Source of the DNA: Mesocentrotus franciscanus
Lineage: Eukaryota > Echinodermata > Echinoidea > Camarodonta > Strongylocentrotidae
Direction of reading: 5' to 3'
DNA length: 64,000 bases
Assembly: GCA_037976565.1 (NCBI GenBank)
Contig: CP137666.1
Location: 3,762,060-3,826,059, forward strand
How positions within the stretch are numbered: position 1 is the first letter of the stretch; each line of letters starts with the position of its first letter. Under the pieces are notes generated by a model. The model was not told where the DNA came from, did no database searches, and was given only the letters and a program-made list of their open reading frames with translations. The position numbers and the translations under genes are program-made. Below, one piece after another: positions 11,494-23,415 of the stretch.

Positions 11494-12090
11494 AGTTTTC
11501 GGAATTACGAACCCTATTTCATTTTCGGCATATAATTACGAACGGCCTATTTAATTTTCGTGATATAATGAACCCTTTTTCATTTGCGGAACTATGAACC
11601 CTATTTCATTTTCGGAATTATGAAACCTTTTTCATTTTCGGAAATACGAACCTTCGGAATTATGAACCCTATTTCATTTTTGGAATTATGTACCCTTTTT
11701 CATGTTTGGAATTATGAACCCTATTTCATTTTCGGAATTATGAACCCTTTTTCATTTTCGGAAATACGAACCTTCGGAATTATGAACCCTATTTCATTTT
11801 CGGAATTATGAACCCTTTTTCATTTTCGGAATTATGAACCCTTTTTCATTTTCGGAATTATGAACCTTCGGAAATATGAACCATAATTCATTTAGGGGAA
11901 ATTTCATTCATCAGAATTTTCGGATAAACGAACCTTCGGAATAACGAACCTTCGGAATAATGCAACAAATGTTCGTTATTACGAACCCTTTTTCATTTTC
12001 GGAATTATTTTAGACATGGGAAATTTGTGTTTCGGAATTATGAACCTTCGGAAATACGAACCTACGAAAAAACGAACCTTCGGAAAAACC
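11494..12090 (-). repeat. 26-bp tandem repeat, inverted right arm of the fold-back
   Basis: Copies of the 9404-9830 unit in opposite orientation (GGAATTATGAACCC, then TTTTTCATTTTC), more diverged toward the right end. With the left arm it makes a structure of about 2.7 kb that could fold back on itself. Fold-back transposons with arms built of short tandem repeats are known in sea urchins (TU elements); whether this belongs to them is inference. Confidence 0.88.
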
Positions 12091-12146
12091 AGTGCCCCCC
12101 GGGGGTTTATAGGGGGTTTAACCCCCGCTTGGGCTGCCAAGTGAAA

Positions 12147-12240
12147 GTTACCAGATGAGTTGAATATCTTCTCACAATATTGCACTTGAAAGGTCCTTTC
12201 AAATATTGTGAGAAGATATTCAACTCATCTGCATGGTAAC
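12147..12240. repeat. Long hairpin with a palindromic loop
   Basis: A 28-base arm at 12154-12181 (starting GATGAGTTGAATATC) pairs exactly with 12202-12229, and GTTACC/GGTAAC extend the ends to 12147 and 12240. The spacer itself contains TTGAAAGG-T-CCTTTCAA, a second palindrome centred at 12194. This could be a very short palindromic transposon or a hairpin RNA source. Confidence 0.85.
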
Positions 12241-12727
12241 TTAACCAAACACATGATAACTCTGGATATATACTGTTACTTGATTTAGACGTTATCATGC
12301 ACTGCTTTTTATGGTCTCCATTGTGTTAGTAGCTAGATGCCAGGAAAAACATCACTTGTACGGGGGTTCAAAATAGCAACAAAAAAAAAATTATTCGCCA
12401 AGCCTCCAACATACAACAAATCAATATAATAGAATAACAGATCAAAATTAAGTCAGCTTGAAGAGGCATGATAACCCACGAAAGCTCGATCGAGAACCAG
12501 ACATATACATGTAAAAAATTAATAAGTTAAAATATATCGAATTATAATTTACAGACAGATAAGAAAAAAAAAACTTATTAAAGATAATAATTATGATAAT
12601 AATAATAACAGCATTAAACTAATAATGATAGAAATGATAATAAGTACAAGAAGAAGAAGAACTTGCTCAGACCACCAATGCTTAGCCTTAGGTCTATCCA
12701 GTCTCATCTTGACGGAATTTACTAAAC
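12241..12727. other. Non-coding stretch, no gene seen
   Basis: AT-rich sequence with short AAT/ATA-rich runs near 12585-12660. Confidence 0.4.
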
Positions 12728-13083
12728 TATCGCTATCCTGGCTGTGTATTAAAACCTGTTTTATTGATCTCAACATTTCAAACACCACTGTACAAAATTA
12801 AACTAATTTCACTCAAAATCGGTACTTTAGTGACAATTGATGACACCTAAATAGCATTAAAATACAATTTTTTCAACTCACCGATGTTAGAAAGAATAAT
12901 TTAAAAATTAAAATCGTGAGTCCACTGTCAAACTTGCTTACAGTTTTATCGGCATGATTGTGTGCATTTGTGTATTATAAGTGTATTGACTATTCACGTG
13001 TGAAATTGCTGCCTATTAGCACATGGTACAGCTCTATAGGTCCGGATCCATACGCAGTATTGACTCTCTATGCTTTGCTGGAG
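12728..13083 (+). repeat. Direct duplication, copy A
   Basis: Shares its sequence with copy B at 13672-14275: CCTGGCTGTGTATTAAAACC, CATTTCAAACACCACTGTAC, and an ending block CGCAGTATTGACTCTCTATG. The copies are about 950 bp apart and differ by small indels. Copy B carries an extra segment of about 200 bp. Confidence 0.88.
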
Positions 13084-13671
13084 TGAGCCTATATAGATCT
13101 AGGTTGATTGCACCTCTCAGAATTTCGCGGATAATTCATCCTTTTTGCACAAGATTGCGACACTAGATTGCGCTGAAAATTACAAGCTTAATACGTGTTC
13201 AGACACTGGAGGTATCGGTATCTATTGTTTTTGTGTTTTTTACTGAAATTTCGCATATGTTTATTAAGAATAAACAATTCTTTATACTAGTCTATGCATT
13301 ATTCCCAACATATTTTTACACAAATGGGACTGGTTGGAAGCAATGTCGATGAAGTCGAAGATGTACCCGGCCCAGGCCAGTCCCAGTTTGACCGGACAGG
13401 TTGTTTATCCGGAAACTTGAATTAAAACAGTGTCAGTAGTTTGTAGAATTTTACATGGAATATTTCATATCATAGATATTTTAAGACTTATGTTAAACAA
13501 AATCAGATGGTACAGGTTAGCTTCGCTGTAACTGGAGTGTAAGTGTAATCTAACTCGACGATCGACTGAAGCTGATTCAGTCAGATTAGTTAGCGAACTT
13601 AGTCAATTACTATTAGGCCTAGACTAGAGGTCTACTAGAAATTAATTTATAGTACCACACATAGCTGCATC
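13084..13671. other. Unique non-coding DNA between the duplicated copies
   Basis: No exon or repeat recognised. Confidence 0.4.
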
Positions 13672-14275
13672 GCTATCCTGCCATCCTGGCTGTGTATTAA
13701 AACCTGTTTCATTGATCTCAACATTTCAAACACCACTGTACAAAACTAAACTGATGTCACTCAAAATCAGTACTTTACTCTTACACCTAAATAGCAGAAA
13801 AAAATAAAATACAATTTTTTCAACTCACCGAAGTTAGAAAGAATAATTAAAAATTTAAATCGTGAGTCCACTGTTAACTTGCTTACAGTTTTATCGGCAT
13901 GATTGTGTGCATTTGTGTGTTATAAGTGTATTGACAATTCACGTGTGAAATTGCTGCCTATTACTAAATACTAGTACAGTTGTATTTACTATTAGCACAT
14001 GGTACATGTACAGGCGCTAGCGCTAGAGCCAGGGCTTAAATTAATCCAAGGCCACCAAGGCCATGGCCTTGGATGCCCTTTTGATTGGCCTCAATGCCCC
14101 TCTCATTGGCCTTGGAGATTTTTTGTGCCCTTTCCAATTCTTCCTATTTGTGCTGTAATATATTATGTGCCCTACAGAAAAGTGGCCTTACCCTAAAAAT
14201 ATTGAAATTTAAGGCCTGGCGCTGGCTAAAGCAGAGGTCCAAACGCAGTATTGACTCTCTATGCTTTGCTGGAGT
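13672..14275 (+). repeat. Direct duplication, copy B, interrupted by an insertion
   Basis: Matches copy A at both ends. The extra segment at about 14033-14222 starts CCAGGGCTTAAATTAATCC and ends GAAATTTAAGGCCTGG, an imperfect inverted pair, so it is probably a small transposon that entered after the duplication. It contains four copies of a GGCCTTGG/CCAAGGCC-like motif. Confidence 0.8.
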
Positions 14276-15791
14276 GTATAGTACTACTAAGCTAAGTACT
14301 ACTAGTACTACTAGATCTAGACTAATACTAATTCAGAATTTCAGAGATATCAAAATTTTGGGGGGCCTGTTTCTCGAAACCGTCATAACTTGATCTAAGT
14401 CTGATCTAACTTCTTGACTAAATCGGCCTTAGTAAGCTACTTGTCTGCTACGTGTTTCAGGAAGCCCTCTTTGCCTAGCCTTATTAATTAAGGACTAAGT
14501 GATAATGTAAAATATGATATTGATATCACTTAGTTTTAACCCATTAGCAACCAGAGATTTTGTAAAAATGGCCTATTACTCACTGGAAGACATTGCAGTA
14601 TTGCTCTCATTTTGACATTGTTCTGAACAATATGAAACATGCGCTATTTTTCTATTCAGAATCCTACTGTAGACATTGTAAGGATTATGCACGTATAACA
14701 TAGAAGGATACTACAGCGCGTTGAAAACGGACGGGTGGTTTTCGAGGGGGTTCAGTGAGTAAAAGGAGGGGTGGTTTCGGGCGGTTTAGTTGCTAAAGGG
14801 TTAACTGGCACCCATACGACTGAGCTGCGCGGAGAGGCAGGTAAACAAAACTTAAAATGCGTCTAAAATCGCTCATTACCGCATCTGATAAACATTGCAC
14901 AGTGGCTTCGGAGTTCGCTAGTGGACTGTTCTTTCTTCTCATAAAAAGCACTATGACACCGGTCAAAAAATAAATATGAAATGTAAGATTTTGCTACCGG
15001 AGTGATAGCGATTTGCTTACCTTCCATGTGTTCCTGATGATAATTTGTAAGGGTGCGATTTACATGACAAAAACACTGACCTCTTACGAGTTCGCGATGT
15101 TAGTTCCGACTGAAATGCAAAACGTGCGGTATACACGTTAAAACTGTTTTTTGCGTTGCCAATTTGATACTAACTTTACGATAATTGCGATTAGTATAGT
15201 ATACAAGGCGCATCCATGGCGTTCGCTAAATTTAGCAAACTCCCTGAGCGCACATCTTTTTACACTAATCGGACCCCCGTCGTCTTACTCTTACTCTACT
15301 TACTTAATACTCTTCTTTAATCCAAAGATGATCGTAGGACAGGGCCTGTTCATGGATCGATTGGGTTGTATTCCTTCATTGTCTTGATGCTTGGTAGCTT
15401 TTGTGCCTAGCGTATCAGTTATACATCATAGCATCATTTTTCCAGTAGTCGTCTTGCCTCATCTTAATAGAGTTTACCGAAGATGCCATCACTACTTCTT
15501 GTCTTTCCGTTGATGCCCATCAAGGCATCATGTCACGTTGAGAGGTGTAGACTACTTTTACAAATTTCCTTTTTGTAAATTTGATTGTATAATTTTCTAA
15601 AAACTGGATTAAGATTGGAGAGGTATCAGAACTGCTGCATGTTTTTTTAAGTCTTCAAGAATTTCATTAGCAATTTATTTTTTAGCATACTTCTTTAATT
15701 AAACCTGTCATGTCTTGAAGACGAGCGCAGCAGATAAAAATGCAGTTATAGAAAGTTTCCCTCGCTACAACTAGTTCTTTTCTCTCTACAG
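14276..15791. other. Upstream region of TMUB, no gene seen
   Basis: A short repeat near 14365-14475 begins GGGCCTGTTTCTCGAAAC and ends TGTTTCAGGAAGCCC, resembling the ends of a palindromic MITE. No coding exon was found. A 5' non-coding exon and promoter of TMUB should lie somewhere here because a splice acceptor precedes the coding exon, but no donor or promoter could be fixed. Confidence 0.4.
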
Positions 15792-15824
15792 ATATGAATC
15801 AATCATTGACATGATCGTTTCACC
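15781..15824 (+). promoter_or_regulatory. Splice acceptor and 5' UTR of TMUB coding exon
   Basis: A pyrimidine tract TTTTCTCTCTACAG ends at 15791 and is followed by 33 bp of 5' UTR before the ATG at 15825. A short upstream ATG at 15794 reaches a stop after six codons, within the UTR. This implies at least one non-coding upstream exon. Confidence 0.65.
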
Positions 15825-16732
15825 ATGTCTCTGATTGAGGGAATAGGAGATGAGGTAACCATCTTGGTGACCGTCATTGTTGCTGTGACTACTGTAGTAG
15901 CTGCCTGGTTCTCGACATCTGTAACAGAACAGCAGCCTTACTGGCAAGATGAGCCTGCAGGCCCTGGATCTTCAGTAGACCCTGAGCCACCATCTCAGCA
16001 GTCAGCAACAAACTCAGAGGATGGCTTAGGAGAGGCGATAGCAGAAGCTGCTGACACCCATGAAAGACTCGCTTCAGGAAGCTTCAGCGAGGGACTACCA
16101 GTTTCTTCTGAAACAGGCACCATTCCATCATCAGAGACTGATTTAGGTTCTGAAAACCAAGCTGCAATCATCAAAGAAAGAGTGATTGCAAGTTCCAGTG
16201 ATAATACAGAAAATGTTTTGAAAAATGAGGCTTGTGGGTATGAGGAAGGACCAAAGCAGAATACTGCAAGTCAGAATTCAAGTTTTGAATGTATTGAAGC
16301 AACAAACAATGTAAGTGAAAGCAGTACTTTAAAGACCAGTGCAGACTGTCCTTGTTTTGATAATACAGATGGAGTAAGTATTTACGAGAAACCTCCATCA
16401 GACATTGTGGAGGAGAGAGTGGAGGATGTACAAATTCATTCAGAAGAGCAGAGTGTCAGAAGAAGACACATCCCAAGTACTGCATCTGATAGATCAGATT
16501 CCCAAACGGCTCATGACCAAACGGACCAATCACAGCCTCCCTCCCCAACAGAGACGGACAGAGACAACCAATCAGAGAAAATCTCAAATGATAATGTCAG
16601 AAGAGAAAATCAGCCACAGTTGACGAGAGATCAGGCTGCAAGTGGTGTGATAACCATTAAATTACGGTTTCTAGATGAAACGGAAAGGGTCGTCTCAACA
16701 AACATGGCAGATACTCTTGGAAATTTTAGAAG
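15825..16732 (+). CDS. TMUB: Transmembrane and ubiquitin-like domain protein (TMUB family), exon 1 of 2
   Basis: Joined to 17360-17717 this gives a 421-residue protein. It opens MSLIEGIGDEVTILV, the same start as TMUB1/TMUB2 (MTLIEGVGDEV in TMUB1), running into a membrane segment at about residues 10-31. A long Ser/Glu/Gln-rich disordered region follows (about 35-270), much longer than in the human proteins (about 246 and 321 residues). The ubiquitin-like domain starts at about residue 274 (GVITIKLRFLDETERVV) and is split by the intron after AGAAG|GTAAAC, leaving phase 2. TMUB proteins sit in the endoplasmic reticulum and related membranes; TMUB1 is linked to ER-associated degradation and receptor recycling. 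This gene could be the single ancestor-type copy of vertebrate TMUB1 and TMUB2. Confidence 0.93.
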
Positions 16733-17359
16733 GTAAACAAATTATACATCTACATATAATTTTTTAATATTTTTTTTACATGAATTTCACTTATGTTAAA
16801 GCCTGTCTGCACTAGTTTGGCCAGGAGGGATTAGACCACCCAGGGTGGTCACTGACAGGTGGTTATCTCATAAACTCAGCTCTCAATTAACATAAGAAAA
16901 TGAGGATCATGGGGGACCAAAGGGCTCCGCTTAGGCATTGTTTTCTATATAGGGGGAGTAAGTAGCTACAAGTAGTGCAGTGGGGCTTTAAAGGAAATTA
17001 ATACTGGTATCCTCTAGTCTAATTAATAATGCACTTTCCTTATTGCAGATATAACCTTTGTGAAAATGGTTACTGCAACCAAGTTTTCATGTATATCTAA
17101 GTTTTGTAGTATTGCTTTATGAAATCTAATGGTATCATTAATTATCAACCTAAATCAAGTTAATCAACACATTATTCAATATTTATTTTATATTAATTCT
17201 GGTTCAATAACTTTGACAACATTGTGAAACACATGTTTCTATTTATGAACGCATTCCTCTATCAGATTTATTTGAATCATTAATACAACTTGTTAACAGC
17301 TAAATTACCAATTTTCTTGTTCTCTGTTTTCTTTTTGTGATTCTTCTCTTCTACCACAG
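16733..17359 (+). other. TMUB intron
   Basis: A 627-bp intron with GT at 16733 and an acceptor TTCTACCACAG ending at 17359. Splicing restores one frame through the ubiquitin-like fold (NFRR|DMFSS). It holds a MITE-like sequence at 16796-16991. Confidence 0.9.
16796..16991. mobile_element. TTAA-bounded MITE in TMUB intron
   Basis: Starts TTAAAGCCTGTCTGCACTA and ends GTAGTGCAGTGGGGCTTTAA; the ends are imperfect inverses sharing TTAAAGCC and CTGCACTA. It is 196 bp with no coding capacity. TTAA target sites are typical of piggyBac-type transposition. Confidence 0.6.
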
Positions 17360-17717
17360 AGATATGTTTTCATCTGAGATGCAATCGGGCCAGATAGTGC
17401 GTCTCATCTCCAACGGTCAGCTCCTATCAGAAGAAAGCCGAACATTATCTTCATACGGTATCAACAACCAGCAGGTTATCCACTGCCAGATATCCCAGGC
17501 TTCTGCTCATAGTCAACAAGGGCACCAGACCGTAGAGACAGGAGATGGTGAATTTGATCTGGGGCGATACATGGTCCCTCTCTTTGCCTGCATACTTGCC
17601 TTTATGTGGTACCTTAGGTTCCAGTACAGATACATGTTTAATGCAACCTCTACTCTCTCCCTAACAGCTGTAACGGCCGTTTTCCTCTTGGCTTTAATGG
17701 CTGTCTGGCGGACTTAG
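17360..17717 (+). CDS. TMUB: TMUB family protein, exon 2 of 2 (Ubl C-terminal half and two membrane segments)
   Basis: Continues the ubiquitin-like domain (GQIVRLISNGQLLSEES, then YGINNQQVIHCQIS, residues about 304-348) and ends with two hydrophobic segments at about 373-389 and 398-418, separated by RFQYRYMF. The stop TAG is at 17715-17717. The last part resembles vertebrate TMUB2, where a conserved MVP-V segment precedes WYFRINYR. Together with the N-terminal segment this gives three membrane spans, as in the family. Confidence 0.93.
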
Positions 17718-18489
17718 GATATCTTTTTCTCCTTTTGTTTCTGCTTTCTTCATTTTCATTATATCAGAGTTTTTGTGGTATGTAGGCTTGAATACACCTG
17801 AAAGTGAAACGGACATAAACATGATAAAATCCATTGTACCAAGGAAACAGTAATGTTTAGTATAATCCTATTCATTGGACTAAGCTAGTGGAGAACATAA
17901 CTTGCAATTGAAATTAGTGCCTATACAGTTCACTTTAGAGTTATTATCTGTATCCTTGTATTCAGGCCCATGTTTCAAAAATTGCAAAAGATGGGGATAT
18001 TGATAAATCCTCTTACTGTGATGATCCCCTATACACCATGTATTTGTTATCCCCTAAATAGCTGTGACAAGTATGTACATTTTGTACAAGTCATATAGCA
18101 TTGGTGATACAATGTAAGGTCCAGTCATGCATGATATATATCTTTTGCACCTAGTTCATTTTCATAAGTCCTCTATTAGAGTGTAGAATGTTTGTACAGA
18201 GCGATCCAGTGTGAAGTTCACCTGGCATTTGAAAGCAAGTCATTTCCTTTCATCTACATATATATGGATAGGTTGTTGGAGGGTAACAATCAATCACCAA
18301 AACATATTTTGTTTTATGCCTAAGGGATTCCATGTTGCTTTACTTTGTGTATACTTCAGAATATGATCTTAAAATAGTGCTTCTACAAAGAGATATTGAA
18401 AGTTTAAATACACATTCAAGTATATGGCTTGCACAGAACCCAGATCCCACTTGGGTTCCATGTGCATGTTTATGTTATCCTTTATTATC
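17718..18489 (+). other. Probable TMUB 3' UTR / downstream DNA
   Basis: No further coding sequence. No AATAAA occurs close to the stop. Candidate AATAAA signals lie at 18807-18812 (inside a MITE) and at 22638-22643, so the 3' end cannot be placed. Confidence 0.4.
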
Positions 18490-19264
18490 TTAAAGCCCAA
18501 GTCCACTCTAAAAATAACTTACTTTCAATAGAACCAGAAAAATCAGACAAACCAATCAAAAAAAATTTGAGCAAAATCGGATAACTAATAAGAAAGTTAT
18601 GAATTTTTAATGACATGAAAAACTTTGAAAATCACTACTCAAATTGGCAACTCACTCATGAGTCTGTGACGTATGGTCCTCATTATCCACTAATTATTTT
18701 CTTTATATTGATAATATAAATTTCCTATTTTTACCCTAAGAATCTTATTTCTTCACACCAGCATCCAAGTTAGATTGTTAGTCATGTGTTTTTGTGTGGA
18801 TGCACAAATAAAGAGTAATTTTTGTCCAGTTAAATCATGAAAATTGAATTTTGATAAACTATTTATATAAAAATCAATAATTATGAAATACAATATTCAG
18901 AAAATAGTATCAATTCTTCAAAATTCATAAAAGTTTTTGGGAAATGTCATGCATGCAATATGATACAAATCATATAACCTGGGCAAAGGCATGGGAAATC
19001 AAGTTTTGGGGATAAAAAGGAAATTAATGGGATTAAACTATATAAAGCAATTGATAAGTTGTGAGGACATGACGTCACAAACTGATAACCATCTTGGCAA
19101 TTTGTGTTGTGATTCTCATTGTTCCATAGTTTTACATACTTTTTCAAAAATTCATAACTTTCTTATTAGTTATCCGATTTTGCTCAAACTTTTTTTGATT
19201 GGTTTGTCTGATTTTTCTGCTTTTATTGAAAGTCAGTTATTTTTGGAGTGGACTTGCCCTTTAA
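18490..19264. mobile_element. TTAA-bounded MITE with long terminal inverted repeats
   Basis: The left end TTAAAGCCCAAGTCCACTC is inverted at the right end GAGTGGACTTGCCCTTTAA. The inverted arms run for about 110 bp and include CCAATCAAAAAAAATTTGAG, TCGGATAACTAATAAG and GAAAGTTATGAATTTT on the left with their inverses at 19145-19264. The element is 775 bp with no transposase frame. Its terminal sequence is related to that of the element at 45946-47015. Confidence 0.9.
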
Positions 19265-19500
19265 CCCATGGAATACTAGGTAAACTTGTTTAGATTGTTG
19301 AATCTGTATATTCTAGTTAGTAATACACATTTTAAGGTAATAAGTACAGTTTTAACTTTAGATGGTTGGGGGGAAATTGTTGGAAATGATTTAGAATGGA
19401 TTCAAGGACTTTTCTATATTCTTTAACATTGAATCTTACTAACAGGATATTAGACTTGCTGCTATTATTTGATTATTTATTATTTTAATAAGATATCAAA
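19265..19500. other. Short non-coding spacer
   Basis: No feature recognised. Confidence 0.4.
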
Positions 19501-19715
19501 CAGTATCAAACAAAAGTGAGTACACCCCCAAACAAAATTTGAATATGTAATATAACATTATAACAAGTTGTATTAAAAACACAACCTTTACAGCAATGAC
19601 AGGGTTGGCATTCTGTGATACATTTAGTCCCTGAAAATAGTGTAATGCCCTAAAAGAGAGACATTGGAATATTTAACATTTTTCAAGAGGGTGTATTCAC
19701 TTTTGTTGGATAGTG
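19501..19715. mobile_element. Tc1/mariner-type MITE
   Basis: The left end CAGTATCAAACAAAAGTGAG and TACACCCC is inverted at the right end GGGTGTATTCACTTTTGTTGG and ATAGTG. This 'CAACAAAAGTGAGTACACCC' end type is typical of short Tc1/mariner-like elements. It is 215 bp and non-coding. Confidence 0.75.
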
Positions 19716-20500
19716 TTTATATCATGATCGCATCACGTGTGGATCTGTTCCTTTAGAAAAATTCAAATTTTCTTTTTAAATCAGTTAGAATTTTGATGTA
19801 CATCCAGAAGTATGATTCATGTTTTGCATGTTCAGTTTAGTTATTTTAAACTCCATTAATATTCATGTATTATTTTATCAGTTGTCTTATACTACCCAGA
19901 CGCATATGCATCTATGATTTTTGAGAAGCAGATATTTTTGATAATAATGTTGGTGAATTTGTGTTAGGATATCTGTCATGTGTCTACCACAGATGTATTT
20001 ATTGATGTGTGAAAAGGTATACCTAACAGTTTAAGAAGAATGAGATCCAGACCATGTGACATTTTGTGTAGGAGGAAATTAAATCTATACTGTGCTTTCT
20101 TGGTGCAATTTCACAATTGATTATAAAGGTGTGGATGAATTTAACAGATTGTGTTTATACGTGGGTAAAATAACCACAAAACAAACATACATATTTTTAC
20201 TTTCATTGATGGGGTAGCTTTACAGCATCGGATCTACTTTGTGTATTACTATACAAACATGAAATAGTACCTTCTTTCTCAGTTTTTCAAACATTATTGA
20301 TGTTTCTGTGCATATTTCTTCTATTCAGTATTACATAGTATGCAGAAGTACAGTATTAATCATTTTAATTCATCTCATCAAAATTATTACTATTTGGAAA
20401 CGATATGTCATGAATTTGGCAGAGCACAATCTAATTTGCTTTACAAAAGGCAGTCTTACATCTTCTGATCATTTAACAGATTGTTTTCTGCATTTTCTTT
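19716..20500. other. Non-coding stretch, no gene seen
   Basis: AT-rich DNA up to an assembly gap. Confidence 0.45.
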
Positions 20501-21000
20501 NNNNNNNNNNNNNNNNNNNNNNNNNNNNNNNNNNNNNNNNNNNNNNNNNNNNNNNNNNNNNNNNNNNNNNNNNNNNNNNNNNNNNNNNNNNNNNNNNNNN
20601 NNNNNNNNNNNNNNNNNNNNNNNNNNNNNNNNNNNNNNNNNNNNNNNNNNNNNNNNNNNNNNNNNNNNNNNNNNNNNNNNNNNNNNNNNNNNNNNNNNNN
20701 NNNNNNNNNNNNNNNNNNNNNNNNNNNNNNNNNNNNNNNNNNNNNNNNNNNNNNNNNNNNNNNNNNNNNNNNNNNNNNNNNNNNNNNNNNNNNNNNNNNN
20801 NNNNNNNNNNNNNNNNNNNNNNNNNNNNNNNNNNNNNNNNNNNNNNNNNNNNNNNNNNNNNNNNNNNNNNNNNNNNNNNNNNNNNNNNNNNNNNNNNNNN
20901 NNNNNNNNNNNNNNNNNNNNNNNNNNNNNNNNNNNNNNNNNNNNNNNNNNNNNNNNNNNNNNNNNNNNNNNNNNNNNNNNNNNNNNNNNNNNNNNNNNNN
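20501..21000. other. Assembly gap of 500 N
   Basis: Exactly 500 unknown bases. The sequence GCATTTTCTTT stands directly on both sides, which suggests that the flanks may overlap and the true gap may be small or absent. Confidence 0.98.
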
Positions 21001-21085
21001 GCATTTTCTTTTTGCATGCATATGTAGTATGCACTAAGTACATAATTGGGGGGGGGGGTGAATTTTCAAAATTGTTCATGATTTG

Positions 21086-21091
21086 TATATA

Positions 21092-21178
<87 letters not shown>

Positions 21179-21184
21179 TATATA
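21086..21184. repeat. (TA)n microsatellite with TATG interruptions
   Basis: About 100 bp of TA dinucleotides broken by three irregular units. Confidence 0.95.
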
Positions 21185-23415
21185 ATTTTGTTTAAATTGT
21201 TTTGCAGGTATGTGTTATGAAAATATCGTAAATGATATCTTGCACTTGTCTGATGTAAAAATCCGTTTTTATATCTGCACTGTAAAATGAATAACATGAA
21301 GTTTATTCCCATGTTGATATAAAGTCAACTTACAAAGGTTGCTCATGTATACAAATACTTTGAAATAACATACCTTTAAGTGATCTCTATACTCTTTTGT
21401 GTGTGGTGCCATTTGCCAATATACCAGACCTCCGATGAAAAAAAGATAGAAATTTGACATAGTGATGTGTATGAGGAATCTAATCTTTGTAATTGGACAG
21501 AAGTTGTTTCACTAATGTGCTTACTGCTTGAGTTAAACAGTTAGATGGTCCATGATATCAGTGCAATATTGTTCATTTATCAAATTCTTGTACAGTGTCA
21601 CATGTACAATGTACATATATGCCCCCTTATATCATGTGTAACATTTTTTTTTGCTTGTGGTTTCTGCATTTTTTGTCAGTTGGTACTCAAAGAAGATTTG
21701 AATTGAATTGAATTTATTGAGATCATCTGTCATTACAACAATTTTTTAAATTGTATATTCGATTCATTGTAAGCATTGCAAGCAGAAAATTAGGGGAAAA
21801 TGAAAATTATTTTGGTATGAATTTCAAAGGTTTCATGCTGTATTTGTCTGTTTAATTTTTTTTAAGTACTACACACAAAACTATTTCAAAATGTTGAGAA
21901 AAAAATTCTTTCATATGAAATAATAAATTTCATCTTGTTTGTTAGAGTGTGTGTATGTCTCAACATGATTCTAGGCAGGAATTTGTTAAGGGGGAGTGGG
22001 TGGCACTGGGGGACCAAATCACTTTGCAGATTGAAAGTAGCATTGCTACATTTATAACCCCCTTTTTGGGAGAATTTCCCCCCTCTTCTGTAGTTCCCTA
22101 AGCTTGGTATTAGCACCAAGGAAGTTATGCACTGGCAAATTTCCTGTGTTGCAGCTAAGAAGGATCTCAGACAAAAAATTGAATACTGGTTCTGAAACTT
22201 CAGATACACTTTATCACTGCTTTGAATTTTCAGAGTTTTTTTATTTTTTATTTTTGTAATTCATATATTTTTTATTTTTTATTTTTTTAATTCATATATT
22301 TTTATTTTTTTTTTATTTTTTTATTACGGTACTGAGAAAAAGTTTGATACACTGTATAGAGGTCCTTCATCCATTTCTGATGCTATCATCTGATTATTAC
22401 AAATTGTTTAGTAATCAATCAGATACATGTATGCTTATACTTCTGATTTCCAAAGTGCAGATTAACTTTGTATGTTTATTATTTACAACAGTTTTCAGAT
22501 CCTCATTAATTTTCCATATGGTATTTAGTTAGATGGTGTCTTTGTTGTGCATACAACAGAAATGTGATATTAAACTGAATTTACTTTTTTTTTCATGTTG
22601 TCATGCTAAAAATTGGTGTTGTTATGATCAACATTTCAATAAATTTTGTCTGACTTGATGGGTAGTCTATGTAGTTTGTGTTAAATAGATACATGGGTCA
22701 AAAGCAAATGTTATTTATATTGTATTCTGAATATATAATTGTATATCTAACGATTTTCTTGTGAATGAGGCTTTTTCTTTGTGTGTGTTTCTCTGAGTCA
22801 AATGCACTAAAAAGAACTAATATCAAGTTGGTCCAATAAAAGCAGGAAAATAAAGAAACAGGTAAAAGTCTGGGGAAAATTTGATGGAAAAGGAATATTA
22901 CACATTTTTAAAGTTGCTATCTGGCTTCTCCAAGTCAGATGCCAAAGACCATATAAAGGCTTGGAGCAGGGCCATAACGGAAATGAGATGTCCAACCTCA
23001 CAGTGTGGGGAAAAAAGGGCGCTGAAAAATTATGCTATCAATCAAACATTGGTATTTCTATTTCTAGATCTAATTAGATCTATTTCTAAAGAGGGTTGTA
23101 AAATGTGTCTCCAAAAATATATAACAGACACACAACAAAATGTTTTCTTAGGGGGAAATGGACATTCATTACATTTTTAGTACATAACAAATGAGAGAGG
23201 TGCTTGCAATTTTGTTTGATTAATCACAACTTCACAATTTCATGTTGTTCTTATCTTTTAATGGAATTTCCTTTAACTTTTACTGCTCTGTTATTCGCAA
23301 ATTCATGCTTTAATTTTATATGCCAATTTGATGCTCGAGTGGACTTCAACTTTTACATTTCATAATTTGTAAAACAAATTTGTAAAACAAATTTGTAAAG
23401 GTAGTTTTGATTACT
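21185..23415. other. Non-coding stretch, no gene seen
   Basis: AT-rich; T-rich repeats of TTTTTTATTTTT lie at about 22236-22325. AATAAA at 22638-22643 followed by GT-rich sequence could be a plus-strand polyadenylation site, but it is nearly 5 kb beyond the TMUB stop. Confidence 0.4.

Noticed and set aside
20308..21185. Open frames of 180-240 codons across 20.5-21.0 kb
   Set aside because: They consist mostly of unknown bases in the assembly gap.
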